Below are positions 6,844-7,908 of a stretch of 7,908 nucleotides of DNA, piece after piece; the stretch's first letter is position 1; each line of letters begins with the position of its first letter. A program made the position numbers and the translations under genes. Source of the DNA: Christensenella sp. UBA1782 (GTDB taxonomy: Bacteria > Bacillota > Clostridia > Christensenellales > DTU072); contig DCGI01000076.1 in assembly GCA_002315475.1 (NCBI GenBank), positions 1 to 7,908 on the forward strand, written 5' to 3'. Under the pieces are notes generated by a model. The model had not been told where the DNA came from. It made no database searches and was given only the letters and a program-made list of their open reading frames with translations.

Positions 6844-7848
6844 ATGGCAAAAGCTATTATTTCCGGATTTTATGACGAAGTAACCGGAAACTTCAACGAA
6901 CAAATCGCCCTTGCAAAATCCTTCGGTGAAAACTACGTTTGTCCCCGAACGGTCAACGGCAAGGTTATCGCCGCTTACACCGCCGAAGAATTTCAAGAAA
7001 AGATTCTTCCCATTCTGCAAAAAGAGGATATTCGCTTTTCTTCGCTCGGTTCTCCCATCGGAAAAGTAAAAATCGACGACGAAGAAGGCTTCGCCAAGCA
7101 AAAGAAACAGCTTGCCGAGTTGGTAAAAATCGCTCAAATGACCGGTACGAAATATATTCGTGCGTTTTCTTTCTTCTACGGCGACAAAAATCCCGAAGAC
7201 TGTTTTGAAAAAGTGGTCGCCCGCACCCGAGAGTTCTTAGCCATCGTCAAGGGAAGCGGCGTCAAGTTGATGCACGAAAACGAAAAAGCCATTTATGGCG
7301 ACACCCCCGAAAGAGTCTTAAAACTCTACCAAGCCATAAACGATCCCGATTTCGTGCTTTGCTACGACGCCAGTAACTTCATTCAATGCGGCGTCGACGC
7401 CAAAGTCGCCTTCGATATGCTCAAAGACTACGTCGTTTATTACCATATCAAGGATTGCTCCAAGTTCGGCGTGGAAGTCCCCGTCGGGACGGGCGAAGGG
7501 TACTATCCTTATATTCTGTCGCAACTGCAAGAAAGAAACTACGACGGCTTTATGACGCTCGAACCGCATACCATGAAGTACGCCTTGTTAAAACCCGTCG
7601 TTTATTTCGTGCCGTTCGTCAAACTCTTTATGCTGAAATACTTCAAAGCTTTCCGCAAAATCGACAAAGATATGAACGTAAGCTTTTTCAAGATCGTTTC
7701 TACCAAACAGGTTTTCCTTTGGCAATATAATAACCTCGTCGCATTGCTCCGTAACGCCGGTTTTGAATTGACCGAAACCGAAGTCAAAGCCGAAGATATA
7801 CAGGTATCCGTCGGCTCCGACGATTCTAAGAAAACGTATAAATTTTAA
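6844..7848 (+). CDS. TIM-barrel sugar isomerase/epimerase-like protein with C-terminal extension
   Basis: A 334-residue protein of the xylose-isomerase-like / AP-endonuclease-2 barrel superfamily, commonly annotated as sugar phosphate isomerase/epimerase. The exact substrate is not known. The four expected metal ligands are at the strand ends: E145 (MHENEK), D175 (CYDASNF), H201 (YHIKDC) and E240 (LEPH). The strand-7 to strand-8 loop reads VPVGTGEGYYPYIL (212-225), with the glycine-rich VGxGxG turn typical of this group. The barrel ends near residue 245. The remaining 85 to 90 residues form a hydrophobic-aromatic segment (LLKPVVYFVPFVKLFMLKYF, 248-267), then helical sequence and a polar tail ending in KKTYKF. 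Its ribosome site GGAG (6835-6838) follows the eda stop directly, so it belongs to the hexuronate operon. It may epimerise or isomerise an unusual uronate or aldonate entering the pathway; this is inference from position. Confidence 0.85.
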   Translation: MAKAIISGFYDEVTGNFNEQIALAKSFGENYVCPRTVNGKVIAAYTAEEFQEKILPILQKEDIRFSSLGSPIGKVKIDDEEGFAKQKKQLAELVKIAQMTGTKYIRAFSFFYGDKNPEDCFEKVVARTREFLAIVKGSGVKLMHENEKAIYGDTPERVLKLYQAINDPDFVLCYDASNFIQCGVDAKVAFDMLKDYVVYYHIKDCSKFGVEVPVGTGEGYYPYILSQLQERNYDGFMTLEPHTMKYALLKPVVYFVPFVKLFMLKYFKAFRKIDKDMNVSFFKIVSTKQVFLWQYNNLVALLRNAGFELTETEVKAEDIQVSVGSDDSKKTYKF

Positions 7849-7852
7849 GAAT

Positions 7853-7857
7853 GGAGG
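7853..7857 (+). promoter_or_regulatory. Orphan Shine-Dalgarno sequence with no gene behind it
   Basis: GGAGG follows the last operon stop codon by 4 bases, just as AAGGAG does at other junctions of this operon. No ATG, GTG or TTG occurs in the next 15 bases. The long palindrome begins 5 bases later instead. An ATG at 7851 is open to the edge, but it overlaps the GGAGG, has no ribosome site of its own and only reads through the palindrome. Confidence 0.5.
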
Positions 7858-7907
7858 TATTCGGGGAAGGAAACCTTTTTAGACAAAAAGGTTTCCTTCC
7901 CCGTACC
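7856..7907. repeat. Long near-perfect palindrome at the end of the hexuronate operon
   Basis: Bases 7862-7880 (CGGGGAAGGAAACCTTTTT) pair perfectly over 19 bp with 7885-7903 across an AGAC loop. GGTA (7856-7859) can further pair with TACC (7904-7907), leaving a TT bulge. No T-tract follows the stem within the window, so it lacks the tail of an intrinsic terminator, though the RNA hairpin could stabilise the operon transcript's 3' end. It shares the AAACCTTT...AAAGGTTTCC core and the G/C-rich arms with the hairpin at 2833-2866, pointing to a dispersed palindromic repeat. The window ends one base after it. Confidence 0.8.
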
Positions 7908-7908
7908 C

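Noticed and set aside
1..7908. CRISPR array, tRNA or rRNA gene, insertion sequence or prophage genes
   Set aside because: No regularly spaced direct repeats, no recognisable tRNA or rRNA sequence, and no transposase, integrase or phage-like product in any frame.

Overview
The window is a 7.9 kb piece of a bacterial chromosome with every recognisable gene on the + strand. Spacing is tight, most genes have a clear GGAG-type Shine-Dalgarno, and base composition is moderate with many AAA/GAA codons. Together with the gene families this points to a Gram-positive, Clostridia-like anaerobe, probably from a gut or other plant-fibre-degrading community. That placement is inferred from style and content only; there is no rRNA or other marker gene here.

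Left part (1-2726): first comes the 3' part of an alpha/beta hydrolase resembling glucuronoyl esterases (CE15-like, GHSRGGK nucleophile motif). Its reading frame is open to the left edge, so its real start probably lies outside the window. Next are two overlapping genes: a tetratricopeptide-repeat protein with an N-terminal CPLCGG motif, and a DUF4037 protein with a nucleotidyltransferase-like GEGS...DHD signature. Their function is unknown, but the 14-base overlap argues for coupled expression.

Middle (2727-2944): a 218-base intergenic region. It holds a small GC-rich hairpin, a long imperfect hairpin followed by T-rich sequence (probable terminator), then a good sigma-A-type promoter and a Shine-Dalgarno for the next operon.

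Right part (2945-7848): a compact five-gene hexuronate operon with gaps of 2 to 11 bases. It encodes uronate isomerase (UxaC), mannonate dehydratase (UxuA), an SDR-type mannonate oxidoreductase (the Bacillus-type UxuB), KDPG aldolase (Eda), and a TIM-barrel sugar isomerase/epimerase-like protein with an unusual C-terminal extension. The first four carry D-glucuronate through fructuronate, mannonate and 2-keto-3-deoxygluconate, and then split KDPG to pyruvate and glyceraldehyde-3-phosphate. The kinase that makes KDPG (KdgK), a transporter and a regulator are not in the window. The glucuronoyl esterase-like protein upstream could supply the substrate by freeing glucuronate esters.

Right edge (7849-7908): a strong orphan Shine-Dalgarno follows the last stop codon, but no start codon follows it. 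Instead there is a near-perfect 19-bp palindrome whose core is related to the hairpin in front of the operon. The operon is thus bracketed by two members of what looks like one palindromic repeat family, and the right copy may separate the operon from a further gene.
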